Source: Podospora pseudocomata
Lineage: Eukaryota; Ascomycota; Sordariomycetes; Sordariales; Podosporaceae
NCBI RefSeq assembly: GCF_035222375.1
Contig: NW_026946365.1
Coordinates: forward strand, 620,001 to 684,000
DNA: 64,000 nt
Direction: 5' to 3'
Shown: positions 31,298 through 43,041 of the stretch, piece by piece
Numbering within the stretch: the first letter of the stretch is position 1
Layout of the letters: each line of letters starts with the position of its first letter
The notes under the pieces: model-generated
What the model was told of the DNA's origin: nothing
The model's input: only the letters and a program-made list of their open reading frames with translations
Databases searched by the model: none
Position numbers and translations under genes: made by a program

Positions 31298-33728
31298 ATG
31301 ACGAACCCATACCAACAGTCACAGCAGTCACAGCACGGCGCAGCCGCCAGCAACTTCCCCAGGAGTACCTCATACGCCTCCATCGTCTCTGGATCTCAAC
31401 AACAGCAGCAGCAATCCGCTACCCGATCTTCGGCCTTGGGCTTCTCACACATCCTTGACCCGAACCCTGACGCCGAACTCGATACACACAATCCCTACTA
31501 CCCCGAGCTCGATAGGCTTTTCTCGCGACCCAATATCCCAACATTTGGCGGTGCCGGCATGGATATGGACACAGGATATACATCACGAAACCAAAACGAA
31601 AACGGACACAACAATAATAATACCAATAGCGGGCCGTGGCCACCACCCGCAAGACTAGGTTCCAACTTTCCAATGTCTAGGGCGTTCGACATGTTTTTAA
31701 ACAAGGAACCTTTAAGCTTCGCCGATGCTACAGATGTGGACAGCGCCGCGCATAAGGGAACCGGCGCGGGCGCCAACCCCTTCTTGTCCGGCGGGACAGC
31801 GCCAAACTTTCTTGCCCCCTCTTACCTCCGAGGTACCGCCTACCTCACCAAGCTGGAAGAGCAGCACCGAGCGAGAATTTTGGCCGAGAGAGAAAGAGAG
31901 GCTGGCGTACCAGGTGCGAAAACGCAGACGAGAGCAGGAGTACTAGCCACCAACGGAAACAGTCATCACACTCTATCGCCCATGTCTGGAAAGGTGCACA
32001 CAGGCGGGGGATCACACCGGGGGGTGGCCTTTGATGTGGTGGAAAAGTCGGCGTTGAGCCAGGGTTTGGTGGAGGAGGAAGTCAATCCGTTGCCGTCGAG
32101 GTGGAACAAGGACGACAGGGAACCCTCCCTAGAGCTCTCGGGCGATGGCTATGAAGTTACCTTCACCGGGCGGATGAGCAATGAACACGAGGCCTCGGCA
32201 GTGAGGGCTGATCACCCCATGAATCCGGCCTGTGGCATATACTACTTTGAGATCACGGTCCTGAACAAGAAGAAGTCATCGACCGATGACATGCCACCCA
32301 TTGCGATTGGCTTCTCTAGCCAGATGGCCGCGCTGAACCGGGCGCCGGGATGGGAACCGGAGAGCTGGGGGTACCATGGGGACGACGGAAACTGCTTCGC
32401 CGCGCAAAACGTAGGGAAGGCGTACGGCCCCAAGTTTGGTCCGAAGGATACGGTCGGGTGTTGTATCAATTTCCGGCTGGGGCAGGCGTTTTTTACAAAG
32501 AACGGCAAGGAGCTGAGTAGGTTTTGATATCTGTGGGGAATCAAAAGAAGGCGGTTGCTAACATGTGGAACTGCAGAGGTGGCGTTTCGGGACATCAACT
32601 TTAAGGATGTGAAGGCGGGCAAGTTGTTTCCCATGGTCGGGCTCAAGAAGACGGGGGATCACATCTGGGCCAACTTTGGGCAGCAGCCGTTTATGTTTGA
32701 TATTGATAACTACATGCTGGTCAGTTTGTTCAACACTCGGAACAGGGCGAGTGGTAGCTAACGTTCGTGGCATAAACAGGAGCAGCAACAGATTATCGAA
32801 GACGAGATAAACCGTGTCGATACACGCATCCTAGCACCAGGACTGTCAGAAACGGAGCTTATTCAGCAATTGGTTTTGCAATTCCTGCAACATGACGGCT
32901 ACGTTGAGACAGCTCGTGCTTTTGCTGAGGAGATCCATTCCGAGAAGTCGGCTCTTCGGCTTAGTGCCAAGGAACAGGTCAAAGGCATCAACATCAAAGA
33001 CGACGAGGACGCCAACAACCGCCAGGGGATCCGTCGAGCGATACTCGAAGGCGATATCGACCGCGCCATGCGTTACACGGAGCAATACTACCCCAACGTC
33101 CTCAAAGAAAACGAGCAGGTTTATTTCCGTCTCAAATGCAGGAAGTTCATCGAGATGATTCGCAAGGAGGCCGAGATGAACCTAAAGTTGGAGGATCGAA
33201 ACCGGCGACTCGAAGAGCAGCGCGGCAGACAAGGCCTAGGGGATAATGACGAGGAGATGCAAGATGAGTGGGATGACGAGAGGGAGTTCTACATTGATCA
33301 ACTCGGGAAGCTCTCGATGGAGGCACTGGAGTACGGACAGGAGCTGAGGGCCGAGTTCACCAACAATCCGAGCAGAGAGATGACGAAACACCTGGATGAG
33401 ATCTCCAGTCTGATTGCCTATCCGCATCCGCTGCAGGTGCCAGAGGTGTCTCATTTGATGGATGCGAAGGGGAGAGTGGCCGTGGCGGAGGAGTTGAACT
33501 CTGCTATACTGAGTAGGTTTCTTCCTTGTTTCTGCCCATTTGTGATGGGAGGCGTTACTAACTAATATGACCAAAGCATCACTCGGCAAATCATCCCGCG
33601 CAGCACTCGAAAACGTTTACGCCCAGACCTCGGTGCTTCTGGAGGACCTGGCAAAGGACGGGGGACCGGGTGCTTTTGTGACGTTGGAGGCGCTCTTCAG
33701 GCAGTTTCCACCCAGCCAATTGCTTTAG
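31298..33728 (+). CDS. gid1: Gid1/Vid30-RanBPM-type protein (SPRY, LisH, CTLH, CRA)
   Basis: A scaffold and substrate-receptor-binding subunit of the GID/CTLH ubiquitin ligase, which in yeast degrades gluconeogenic enzymes. Exons are 31298-32516, 32577-32719, 32780-33512 and 33577-33728; introns of 60, 60 and 64 nt all have GT/AG ends and keep frame, giving 748 residues. The N-terminus has NFPRSTSYASIVSG and a Gln run and is disordered to about residue 270. SPRY spans about 275-450 (YYFEITVLNK, IAIGFSS, WGYHGDDGNCF, GCCINFRLGQAFFTKNGKEL). LisH is at about 480-510 (LVLQFLQHDGYVETARAFAE), CTLH at about 530-580 (IRRAILEGDIDRAMRYTEQY), and the CRA-type helical region runs to the end. The start ATG 31298 follows CACC; the upstream in-frame TTG is not credible. 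Domain order and length fit RanBPM homologues. Confidence 0.93.
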
Positions 33729-34722
33729 GGGGCAAAATCAAAAGGCAAGGAAGGCGCATCAATGGTGAAAGAGATGGAAACAGGGGCGTTGAAATGTTGT
33801 TTGGACATAGGTATACAGCCCGGGACGCGAGAGGGATGCCTGATCATCAGCAGACATGTTAAGCGCAACATCACTAAACAATCAAGAGAATGGCATGGCG
33901 TTACTGGAAAGGGGTGGTTTTTCTTTGGACCAAACATACAACAGCAGAGCAGCGGGTGGAGGAGCGGAATGGAGAGAAACAGGGCAGCATTACCTGGCGG
34001 TTCTCGATAAAACCAACTTTTTCTCTCCTCTTGTTTCGGGAGTTGGTGAGGGTGTGGTGTTTATGGTGCTATTCACAACCAGGTTGTCTGTTCACTGGGG
34101 TTTTTTTTTTTTTTTGCGGTGGTCCTTTCTCTCTCTCTCTCTCTATTGGGCATTTTGGTCTGCTGGCTTTTATTGTGTAGCTCATCTCCATCTCAGTTTC
34201 TCACCTTGTAGTCGGCTCTCCATCTGGCCTCTCGTGAGTGGTTTGGTGGTGAGGGGAATCATCTCAGCTTGGATTTTGGACCTGGTTTTTGGCTTATAAG
34301 TATGCATGAATAAACATATCAAAATGAATATGAGTTACTGTGTCGATATGGGAGGTGGGAGATATGAGGGTGGGCTTTGTATGGTCTTATGGAGTACTGC
34401 CTGTTCTCTCTCCTGTCCCTATGCCCCTTTTCGAAACCCTAACCCTCCACTGACCGGTCGGTGCCTGCCGAGCGGCTTTTGAGAACTTGCATGCCCCGCC
34501 GTTGCGACTTGCCCCACCATGAGTTTCACCGTTTGAGCTCCAGGACAGTTTTGTCTTTTTGCTTTTGCGCAACCGACAGCCGCGATTTTGACACACTCTC
34601 TTCCCAATCGATCGTATTATTTCTACAATTAGACTCACAGGGAATGAGCGCCCATCGGACTCTCGCAGCGAAATTCTCACTCCCATACCACACATCACCC
34701 AGAAGAAAGTAAAAGAGACATC
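33729..34722. other. Intergenic region between gid1 and the OTU gene
   Basis: No gene is supported. It contains a T run (34101-34115) and a TC microsatellite (34129-34144). AATAAA at 34308-34313 could be a poly(A) signal for gid1. Confidence 0.45.
34129..34144 (+). repeat. TC dinucleotide microsatellite
   Basis: An uninterrupted run of eight TC units downstream of gid1. Confidence 0.8.
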
Positions 34723-35123
34723 ATGGGCGACGCTGAACAACTTCCCCCGGTGGCCGACCAGCCAACAGATGCAACAACTACAGAAAGTACACAAGAGCAG
34801 AAACCCGACGACCTCGAAGCCATCCTGGCGCGCCACCGCAAGGAACTCCGCGACTTGCAGTCGAGGGTGACGCAAAAGAAGAAGAACGCGACCAAGAAGA
34901 CGAGGAAAAAGGTTAATGAGGAATGTGCTGAGCTGGAGAGGGGGTTGAAGGGGAGGCACGAGGCGGAACTGGCGCAGGTCACGGGTGATGGCGGTGATGC
35001 TGAGCCTGAGCCCGTATCAGAACCTGAGGAGGATGGGGGAAAGGATGAGGTTGAGACTGTTACGGAAAGGGTTGAGGAAATGAGGGTTACACCACCACCA
35101 TCACCACCACCACCACCACCACC

Positions 35124-35160
<37 letters not shown>

Positions 35161-35721
35161 CCAGGGAAGAAACGAAACCGGCAGAAGGAAAGATTGGCGA
35201 GACGGCAGGCTGAGGTTGAGGCTGCTAGTGCCAGGGCGCAGGAGGAGGCGTCGCGGATGACGGATCATGGGGCTGTGGAGAAGGCTCATGTTGATGGGGT
35301 TTTGAAGAGGGAGGGGTTGGAGGAGGTGGAGGTTAGGGCTGATGGGCATTGTTTGTTTGCTGCTGTTGGCGACCAACTTTTTCGGAGGGGGGTGACGGAG
35401 GAGTTGTTGGATTATAGGGAGGTGAGGAGACGGGCGGCGGAGTATATGGATAGGAACAGGGATGATTTTGAGCCGTTTGTGGATTTGGAGAGTCAGAGTT
35501 GGGAGGAGTATTTGAGGAAGATAAGGGATACTTCTGCTTGGGGGGGCCAGCCGGAGCTGTTGGCTCTGGCGAGGGTGTTTGGGGTGGGCATTACGGTTGT
35601 GCAGGTGCCGAGGAATGAGGTTATCAATAGGGAGGGGGGGGAGAAGATGCTGTGGGTGGTTTATTATTGGAAGGGGAGTAATTCGGGGAGGCATTATAAC
35701 TCTTTGAAGTCTGTCTCTTAG
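34723..35721 (+). CDS. OTU-family cysteine deubiquitinase (Otu2/OTUD6-like)
   Basis: A predicted cytosolic or ribosome-associated protease that removes ubiquitin. It is a single exon of 332 residues starting at ATG 34723 after an AAAGAGACATC leader. Residues about 29-90 form a charged coiled coil (LARHRKELRDLQSRV), as in Otu2 and OTUD6 proteins. A Pro then Gln run (about residues 124-147) follows, then a basic KKRNRQKERLARR segment. The OTU domain at about 190-330 has the catalytic segment VRADGHCLFAAVGDQL with Asp207 and Cys210, the EEYLRKIRDTSAWGGQPELL block, and the catalytic-histidine segment NSGRHYNSL with His324 close to the C-terminus. All triad residues appear intact. The downstream half of the coding strand is very G-rich. 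Confidence 0.92.
35093..35163 (+). repeat. CCA then CAA codon repeat in the OTU gene
   Basis: Eleven or so CCA-type codons are followed by about a dozen CAA codons, encoding a Pro run and then a Gln run. The tract sits between the coiled coil and the OTU domain and is likely length-variable. Confidence 0.85.
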
Positions 35722-36384
35722 GGGAAGGAGGGAGGAATGGAGTGGATACAGTCATAGAGAAAAACAAGGACTTGGAGGTTGCTAGAAACCCTTGTTGACA
35801 TGAAATAAAATATCGAAACGCCTTCGACGAGTCCTCCCGACTACCTTGTCTTCAAAGACCATCAACACATAAGGCTGATCAACTACTTGGAAGACCTCTC
35901 AGTTATCTTTGAACGGCTATTAATTACGTTAAAACCCCTCATTTTCAGCAGGAGTCTCCTTTTTTTATATTCCACGACGTCAATGTTAAAAAATAAAACC
36001 ATCTCAACAGCATCACCAACATCAGAAATGCTGACAGCCCTTCCCCAGCTTCCAAGAATGTGGGGGAGCAAGGAAAGCAAGCCTTGGCCTTTTGGAGAAA
36101 TCGCGGGGAATTTTTGTCGGTTTGGTACCCAATCAGGTTAATTATGCTGCGCGTTTGGGAATAGACCCTGTGTTTATGACGACGAACCTCGGCTTCCGGC
36201 TGGCGGCTGTCTCCTCCTCAACGGTTTAGATATCGATTGTCCATCTCTAGGATTTGTGTCTAGATTTGTCGGAAAAGGACGTCCTTGAGGATATATACAT
36301 CTACCCAGTTCATCTCATCAGCTTGATATTCTTGCTTCAACCAACATACACCCCAGCAAGCTGTCAGTCACACCACAGTACAAA
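35722..36384. other. Intergenic region between OTU and SDR genes
   Basis: No gene is supported. The end of the segment (about 36290-36384) carries a TATATA element and then a CA-rich leader to the SDR gene. Confidence 0.45.
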
Positions 36385-37234
36385 ATGGACGTCAACAACC
36401 TCTTCTCCATCAAGGTACACCCCCCCCTCACTCCCCCTTCCCTATCCCCCCCCTTCCTGCTAACTTCCCCAGGGCAAAGTAGCCCTCATAACCGGCGGCG
36501 CCAAAGGCGTCGGCCTCATGATCTCCACCGCCTTTGTGTCCGCCGGCGCAAAAGTGTACATCTCGTCCCGCGACGCCACCGCCTGCGCCTCCGCCTGTGC
36601 AACCCTCAACACCATCACCCCCAACTCGGCCTTCTCCCTCCCCGCCGACCTCCAGTCCGAAAAAGAAGTCCACCGCCTAGCCGCCGAGCTCACCAAGCTC
36701 GAGCCGGGGGGGCTGCACATACTGATCAACAACTCGGGCGCCACCTGGGGCGAGCCCTACGAAAAGTACCCCGACGCCGCCTGGACCAAGCTCCTCACCC
36801 TCAACCTCACCCGCGTCTTCACCCTCACCCAGGCGCTCACACCCCTGCTCATCAAGGGGAGCAAACAAGACGATCCGGCGAGGGTGGTGAATATCGGCTC
36901 CATCGATGGGTTGCGCGTTCCTCTCCTTCCAACGTTTGCGTACAGTGCCTCCAAGGCGGGCCTGCACCATCTGAGCAGACATCTTGCTGTTGAGCTGGGA
37001 CCAAAGGGGATAACGGTGAACAACCTCGCGTGTGGGCCTTTTCCGAGCAAGATGATGAAGCATACTTTGGACACGATGGGGGAGGTGATCAAGGAGGCGA
37101 ATCCGTTGGGCCGAGTAGGACAGCCCGAGGATGTGGGTGGGGCGTGTTTGTTTTTGTGCAGCAGGGCGGGGGGATATGTCAACGGGGCTACTTTGGCGTT
37201 GGATGGGGGGGTTCATTTGATGGCCAAGATTTAG
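36385..37234 (+). CDS. Short-chain dehydrogenase/reductase (RhlG-like)
   Basis: An NAD(P)-dependent oxidoreductase of the classical SDR family. Exon 1 is only 30 nt (36385-36414). A 58-nt C-rich intron with GTACAC donor and CAG acceptor leads to exon 2 (36473-37234), giving 263 residues. The cofactor motif TGGAKGVG is at residues 17-24, NNSG at 96-99, catalytic Ser153 in NIGSIDG, and Tyr167-Lys171 in YSASK. The C-terminal block LGRVGQPEDVGGACLFLCSR and DGG near the end are typical of 3-oxoacyl-ACP-reductase-like and RhlG-like SDRs. The substrate cannot be determined. The coding strand changes from C-rich (first half) to G-rich (last third). Confidence 0.9.
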
Positions 37235-37878
37235 GGGCAGAGAGAAATCAGGAATGGGGAGAAGGTTAATGGGGTTATATACCAAAGAGCGAAAGATATT
37301 CCCTCTGTTTAGAAGTGGTTGCGTTATGCGAGCAAGAAGCGTTGAACAATCGACCGGCATGTGAATATTTATTAGATATTTACATGATCATGTCAAGACT
37401 GGACATCTTCAACATGGGGAGATGGCCTTGTGAGAATGACTTCAAGTTAAGTATCAAAAGTTGTACAATTACTATTCGTGGTTGTATGTAGAAGACCCAA
37501 AACCCAGATGCACCTTGACGGTAGAAACAAGATATGTAATGAAAAACCCAAAACCCGAATGCTCATCCCATAACCTGTACACCCAAATCCTAATACGCCA
37601 TAATTCCTATCCCGCTCCCTATACCCGGCCATGTGTGTTGTTGTTGTACCCCGTGATAATCCGATCCGGTGATCCGATAATGATAAGCGACAAAGTGATG
37701 AGCGATGATGTTGATGAAAAAAAACAAGAAAACGAGGCGGGGGGGCCTTGACGTTTCTCTGGAGAAATGCCCCACCGGTTTAACTTTTCGTCCCACCTCT
37801 CCTTCTCCAATTCTTCCTTCTCCAACCCTAAGAAGCTGATGACGCCAGCCCAGCGACCATCTTATCAAAAGGAGGAAT
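37235..37878. other. Convergent 3' intergenic region
   Basis: It lies between the plus-strand SDR gene and the minus-strand 74-residue gene and probably holds their 3' UTRs. No other feature is supported. Confidence 0.45.
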
Positions 37879-38103
37879 TTATGAAAGGCCCACGCTCTCA
37901 AAATCCCTCATCAGCACCGCCATCTGCGCCCGTTTCGCCGCCTCGGCGACGAGTGTGAAGTCCTTGAGAAAGGGGTCTGTCGATGATGTCTTGGGCGTCT
38001 GTCTTGGGGGCGGGACAATCTTGGAGGACGAAGAGGAGGCAGAGGAGGAGGTGAAGGGAGACTGTTGGGTGGAAGACCCAGTAGAGGTGAAGCGGGAGTC
38101 CAT
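37879..38103 (-). CDS. Small protein of 74 residues, unknown function
   Basis: I do not recognise a named family. On the minus strand an ATG at 38103 in a CACAAG context opens 74 codons. The N-terminal half is Ser/Thr-rich and disordered (MDSRFTSTGSS). The C-terminal third is a probable amphipathic helix, DPFLKDFTLVAEAAKRAQMA, ending in a short MRDFESVGLS tail. The contrast between a variable Ser-rich start and a compact, charged helix looks like a real small gene under selection. The leader upstream is rich in C, A and T, as in expressed fungal genes. A longer frame exists upstream, but its extra residues are low-complexity. Chance remains possible. Confidence 0.45.
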   Translation of the reverse strand: MDSRFTSTGSSTQQSPFTSSSASSSSSKIVPPPRQTPKTSSTDPFLKDFTLVAEAAKRAQMAVLMRDFESVGLS

Positions 38104-41100
38104 CTTGTGTAGCACTGGTGTTTGTATCGTGGTAGTGACTGACGATGTTTTGGTTTGGTGGGTTGTATGTGTGCTTGTGTGTGTCTCTCTAAAAAAAAAA
38201 GAGAGAAAAAGAGACAGGAGCAGGCCGAGCGAAGAAACCAGTTTTATGTACCCCTCCAAAAGGTCGGTGAGAGAAAGACCGAGAGTATGACGCTGGCGCA
38301 GGAAAAAAAAGAATTCCCTTGCAATAATGGTTGTTGGGGCTGCGGTGGGAGATTGGAGACAAGCTGGGTCCTTGCCTGTGGGTGGTGTAGTGTATGTGGA
38401 TTCCTTCGAGAGGCACCAAAGAAAAAAAAAAGAAAAAGAAAAAAAACGCTCGCTCGTTCGATAAGGGGAACGTGGGCAATGCGTCCGCGGGAGATGTTGT
38501 ATCACCACCACCTTTTTGTGTTCTTTTCCCACACGAAGAGGAGCAAAGGGGGACTTCCGATCGATCAGGCGCAGCTGGTGAGATGGGTAGTATCTCGTAG
38601 CGAACAAAGCCTGTGGAAGAGAGAGGTCCTCGGCTGAATACAACCTAGACTGAGGGGAGGAGGTAAGGTAATTTGGCTGGAGTTGTGTCGTAAGAGGGGC
38701 GGGATGAGGAGGCTGCAAGCTGCAAGGCAAAAAGCAAGATATGCAGGTAGATGCTGCCGGAGGGAGCGCTCTCAAACGATGACTCGTGCGTGATGCACAC
38801 TGCAAAAGGCCCAAAGGAGTTTTGATAAGATAAGGCCTTGATCAGGTCAGGCCAGCGAGAGGAGGAGATACAGAAAGGAGTGGGTGCGGGCAATATTGCG
38901 ATATTGGGTGTTTATAACTGTCGGTAGACGACTTGGTTGCGTGCTTCTTGCTGCCGGTGGGGGAATATCGATATGGTGGGGGACCGAGGGGTGGCCGAGG
39001 GGGGAAACAATGAGGTCAGGACAGAACTTTACGTATACGACAACACCTCGACGGGAGAGACACGGCAGGGCAAACGAGGGGGAGAGGGCAGAGGAGGAGG
39101 GAACACAGAGCGATGGTGTTGATCTAGTTATAGACAACAATGAATCAATCGCCCGTCTTTTATTTTTCTTTATCTCGACATCGGCCCCACGACTGGAAAC
39201 GGCGTCATCGGTTTCCACTCCTGCCCAGGCTGCTGCCCCTCTTTGGATGGCGTCGAGGTTAAAAAAGAGACATCGAGATACCTCCGCGAAACAGCCGGCA
39301 CCAGGACCGAACACCCGTTTTGCCCGTGTCTTTGCCTGAAGACGCACCGAACGGTCTCGCCCCGCAAGTACCTCGGGGTCACTCGCAAAAGTAGCGTCGG
39401 CGCATGTGTCCGGGATGCCTGCTACATACCGTCAAAAACCCCCACACTCTACGACGACAACAACTCGCAATATCAGGCCAGTGTTTGCTGTTGTTGTGAC
39501 ATTGTGACAGCCAGACAGTCACAGGCTCGCGCCTTCGGCCTCAGCTAAAACACTCGCCCCAATCTCCAAATCCCCATGGGGGTCGCAAAAATCCGGGGGA
39601 CTGATGGCTGGGGCCGAGCTTGGGTCGTCTGGCGTCGAGCTTGAAATGTTTCGACATGCCGAGGGGAATCTCTCTCTTCCAAGCTGCTAGCTCGGGTTCA
39701 CGTGGAAACGCCAGGACGCATGGGAATTGCTGTCGGATAGGTGATCGAGTGGGAGAGTAGGATCCAGGGAATAACGAGGATTCTTCGGAGCTTTAGCTTC
39801 CACAGGCTGCAGCCCAGTTGCCCAAAATGATTCCACCGTATCTCCGATGATGCCTCTTGGTGGTAGGAAAGCAGGGGTCGCCTGGCGGAGCCTCAATCGC
39901 CTCGGCAGGGCTGCTGCATGGATGAGGACGGGGGAGAGGAACGGCGACAGGCATTGTCGGCCCTTCGCCCGGCTTTGACACTTTTCTCTTGTTAAGTTGG
40001 CCGGCGAGACTCCGGGTTATTTTTTTTCTCGCTTTTCTTTCGTCTAGGCAAGACTAGCGTACAATTGCCAACGAAGAGGGAGCTTTCTGACCGGTCAGGT
40101 CATCCCGAGTGGCTTTCCGTCCAGGGCCGCAGCGGATAAGATGGTGGCAGTCCAGGCCGGCGATAGATTAAACTCAATACGACGCCATACCCAGGATTTT
40201 CCTCGGCCGGCGCTGCAACACAAGCGACATGGCCCTGTGTCGAGAAGTCTTGACCGAGACATCCTTCAGTCAGCTCTTCCTGACCTTCCTATTTCAAAAC
40301 GTAAAAAAGACTCGTCCTATGGCCAGGGAACGGCGTCTATGGGCGGCCATCGCGGCAAGTAACGACCTCGTCAAGAAGTATTTAGCCGCCTCCAGGTCCC
40401 GAGGTTCCGCCAGATGAATTTTCACGGTGGCAAACTCTTGAGATACTCGGTCTAATCACGTCAATCTTTCTTCTTCTTTTTTTTGGGGGGGGGTTTGCTG
40501 TTCGGCAGGTACGGGTATTGTCGATTCTGCATCCGAGGAATCTGATGATGGTGGACCAAGAAGGTAAGCAATCGATATTAACCACCAGGATGTGTTCGAT
40601 CGTCAAAGTGTCACTAGGACCCCTTCTCCCACATGAATTCCGCAACGTTGCTCTTCCTTCCCCCCCCAAAAAATTGCGGCATTCTATGACATCTCGCGGC
40701 ATCGAAGAATGGCACAAGACAGTCAGCTGATTCCTCTGTCTTGGGCAGCTGCCACCACACCAACAGCCCTACTATTTGCTAGACACAAATGAAAATAGAC
40801 TCTATAATGCCACGGGAACCCCTCGAAGTTGTATTGGGCGCAGGAATCTCGAACCGTTTTCCCAATATGACCGGTTCGTTTATTCTAGAAAAAAAGTCGT
40901 GGGGGTTGTGTGCGCGGGTTGTGGTATCAATCACGGCCTTGTATTCTGTAAATTGGGGGTTTGAGAGAGATAAGCCTGGACCGTTGTTAGGGTCTAATCG
41001 ATAAGCGCACCTCACCCCGCCAGGGGCAGGCATCTTCCGACACGGATACGGGATAGCCCCCCGGCAATTTCATGCAGCTTCCCGCAGCGTTTTGGATCCA

Positions 41101-41194
41101 CCCGCCCGAACTTCTGCACTTTGATCGGTGGGGCCGCCGATGTCAGCACCGAACATTCAGAATTCCATACACCAGCAGCACAGCAACAGTGACG
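38104..41194. other. Gene-poor stretch of about 3.1 kb
   Basis: No gene is supported. Purine-rich runs at about 38185-38220 and 38420-38450 on the plus strand are the pyrimidine-rich leader of the minus-strand small gene. A 66-codon frame at 40807-41004 and its antisense partner both look vaguely protein-like but match nothing I know. No RNA gene was recognised. Confidence 0.4.
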
Positions 41195-42227
41195 ATGGCC
41201 TCAGCTACAGCAACCCCACCAAAACCCTCCGCAAGGACAAACCAGCCGGCGCCTTCGCTGTGGTCTATCCCAGCCCCTCTCCAAAAGCTTTTCAACCAGT
41301 TCCCCCTCGTAACCCTCGACCCGAACCCCCTCCCAGCGCGGTCTCAAACGCTTACCTCGGCGTCCGACACCCTCCCAACACTTTATATCTTCTCCTCCGA
41401 CGAGGATGCGCTGGAAGGGAAACCATCAATAAACCCAACATGTCTTAAATGGCAGGTCAGTGGCCCTGTCCCCTTGCTCCCGTTCCTGTCCATACCCCAG
41501 CTAACCCCCCTCCCCCACCCTTCAGACCCTCCTCCACCTCTCCCACGTCCCCTTCCTAACCTCCCCCTCCTCAAACCACGCCTCTCCCACCGGCTCCCTC
41601 CCCTTCCTCCTCCCGCCCCGAACTGTCTCTCCTAACCCGATCCCCTCAACCTCCATCCCCCTTTACATCTCCCGCCACACCAACTCCCCCTCCCCCCTTC
41701 CCACCTCCCCCCGTTCGGAAGCCTACCTCTCCCTCCTAACCCCCCTCCGCCTAGCCTTCCTCCAAACCCTCTACCTCACCCCTGCCTTCACCCCCCTCCT
41801 CAAAAAATTCTACATCGACCCATCAACCCGCTCCTCACTCCTGGGAACAATCCTCCAAACCCAACTATCAGCCGCAGCCTCCTCCGCAGTGTTGCAAGGT
41901 CTGGGTTTGCACAGCCAGACAGGAACAGGCGGCATCGACTCTGAGAACCTCTACGCCGACGCAGCCGAGGCTTTGGACTCGCTCGCGATCCTCCTGCAGG
42001 AATCCCAAACGGGCTGGTTTTTTGGGGAGGAGAAACCGAGCGAGTTCGACGCTGGGTTGTATGGTTATGTGGGGGTTATAATGGCGCACATGGACACGCC
42101 AGAGGGGAGGTTGGGAGGGCTGGTGAGGAGAGCTGGGGGTGGTGGAGGAGAGTTGGTTGGCTGGTGGGAGAGGATTAGACGCGAGGCATGGGGGGGTGAT
42201 GGTTTATCAGAGGGGGGGGAGAAATAA
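41195..42227 (+). CDS. sam35: Mitochondrial outer-membrane SAM complex subunit Sam35-like (metaxin family)
   Basis: A subunit of the sorting and assembly machinery that inserts beta-barrel proteins into the mitochondrial outer membrane. Exons are 41195-41455 and 41526-42227. The 70-nt intron (GTCAGT...CAG) joins CLKWQ to TLLHLSHVPF in frame, giving 320 residues. The N-terminus has the family pattern IPAPLQKLFNQFPLVTLDPN, then LYIFSSDEDA and KPSINPTCLKWQ, and SSNHASPTGSLPFLLPPR, as in fungal Tom37/metaxin N-domains with a glutathione-transferase-like fold. A helical C-domain includes DAAEALDSLAILLQE and EFDAGLYGYVGVIMAH, the metaxin C-terminal signature region. ATG 41195 follows GTGACG and fits the family N-terminus. 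Sam37 or another metaxin is the alternative. The coding strand is extremely C-rich at the start of exon 2 and extremely G-rich at its end. Confidence 0.8.
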
Positions 42228-43041
42228 ATGTGTGGTTGGGAGGCGGTTGGTTGCATGATAGAAAGAGGGGAAAATGCATATATGAAAACGAAGGATGGAG
42301 AGATACCCAGGCATATATGAGCATTCCAAGATTAAATTATTTGTCTCTTTCTAGTGTCATCATCATCATCATCCTGTGAAAGACAGTGTCTGCCTATCAT
42401 CTATATACACCTCGTCAGCACTCCAATCTTGAAAATCAATACGCACGACATTAAAGGGGTAACAAACACACAAAACACAAACAACCACACCCAAGATAAA
42501 CAAAACCGGTGCTTTTAAAAATAACGCTGCCTGCTGCTATGTTGCGCTCGCTAATGCAAATAACTTGCCCAAAAAGCTCTGCGACATTGACCACCGCATG
42601 ACTCTGCAATCATCACCGTACCCCTCTCCACATTTTCCACACCCTCAGTCAACAGTGCCCAGCCTCGCGGCCTGCCTGTATAAACACAATACCAGTCCAT
42701 CCGTCCACCTGCAGATCTTCTAGATAGGTACACGTCCAAAATAAAACTAAAAACAAATACATCGAATGGTAAGAGAGAAAGGAAAATATAGCCACATATC
42801 AATGATGGCTTCAGCTGTGTTGCGTGCGTGCGTGCGGTAAATGGTATCACTCTTTCCCACCTCCCTGATAATGATACCCTCGCCCCCCCCGCCCCCCAAA
42901 TTAACGTTGTAGCTTTCCCATCTTTTGAAACTCCCAAGAGAAACTCATGTCTTTTGGATAGAGATGTCGCCCAACGCTTGTATAGAAATGACAAAAAAAA
43001 ATCGACGTCAGTCATGACTGCAATAGTGATTAAGAAAAAGA
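42228..43041. other. Convergent 3' intergenic region
   Basis: It lies between converging sam35 and apsA and probably contains both 3' UTRs. It holds a TCA trinucleotide run (42358-42374) and CA-rich sequence. No gene is supported. Confidence 0.45.
42358..42374 (+). repeat. TCA trinucleotide microsatellite
   Basis: Between five and six uninterrupted TCA units in non-coding sequence. Confidence 0.75.

Noticed and set aside
40789-41033. Short overlapping frames on both strands that look weakly protein-like
   Set aside because: Each is below 90 codons, neither matches a known family, and both cannot be right. There is no evidence to choose.
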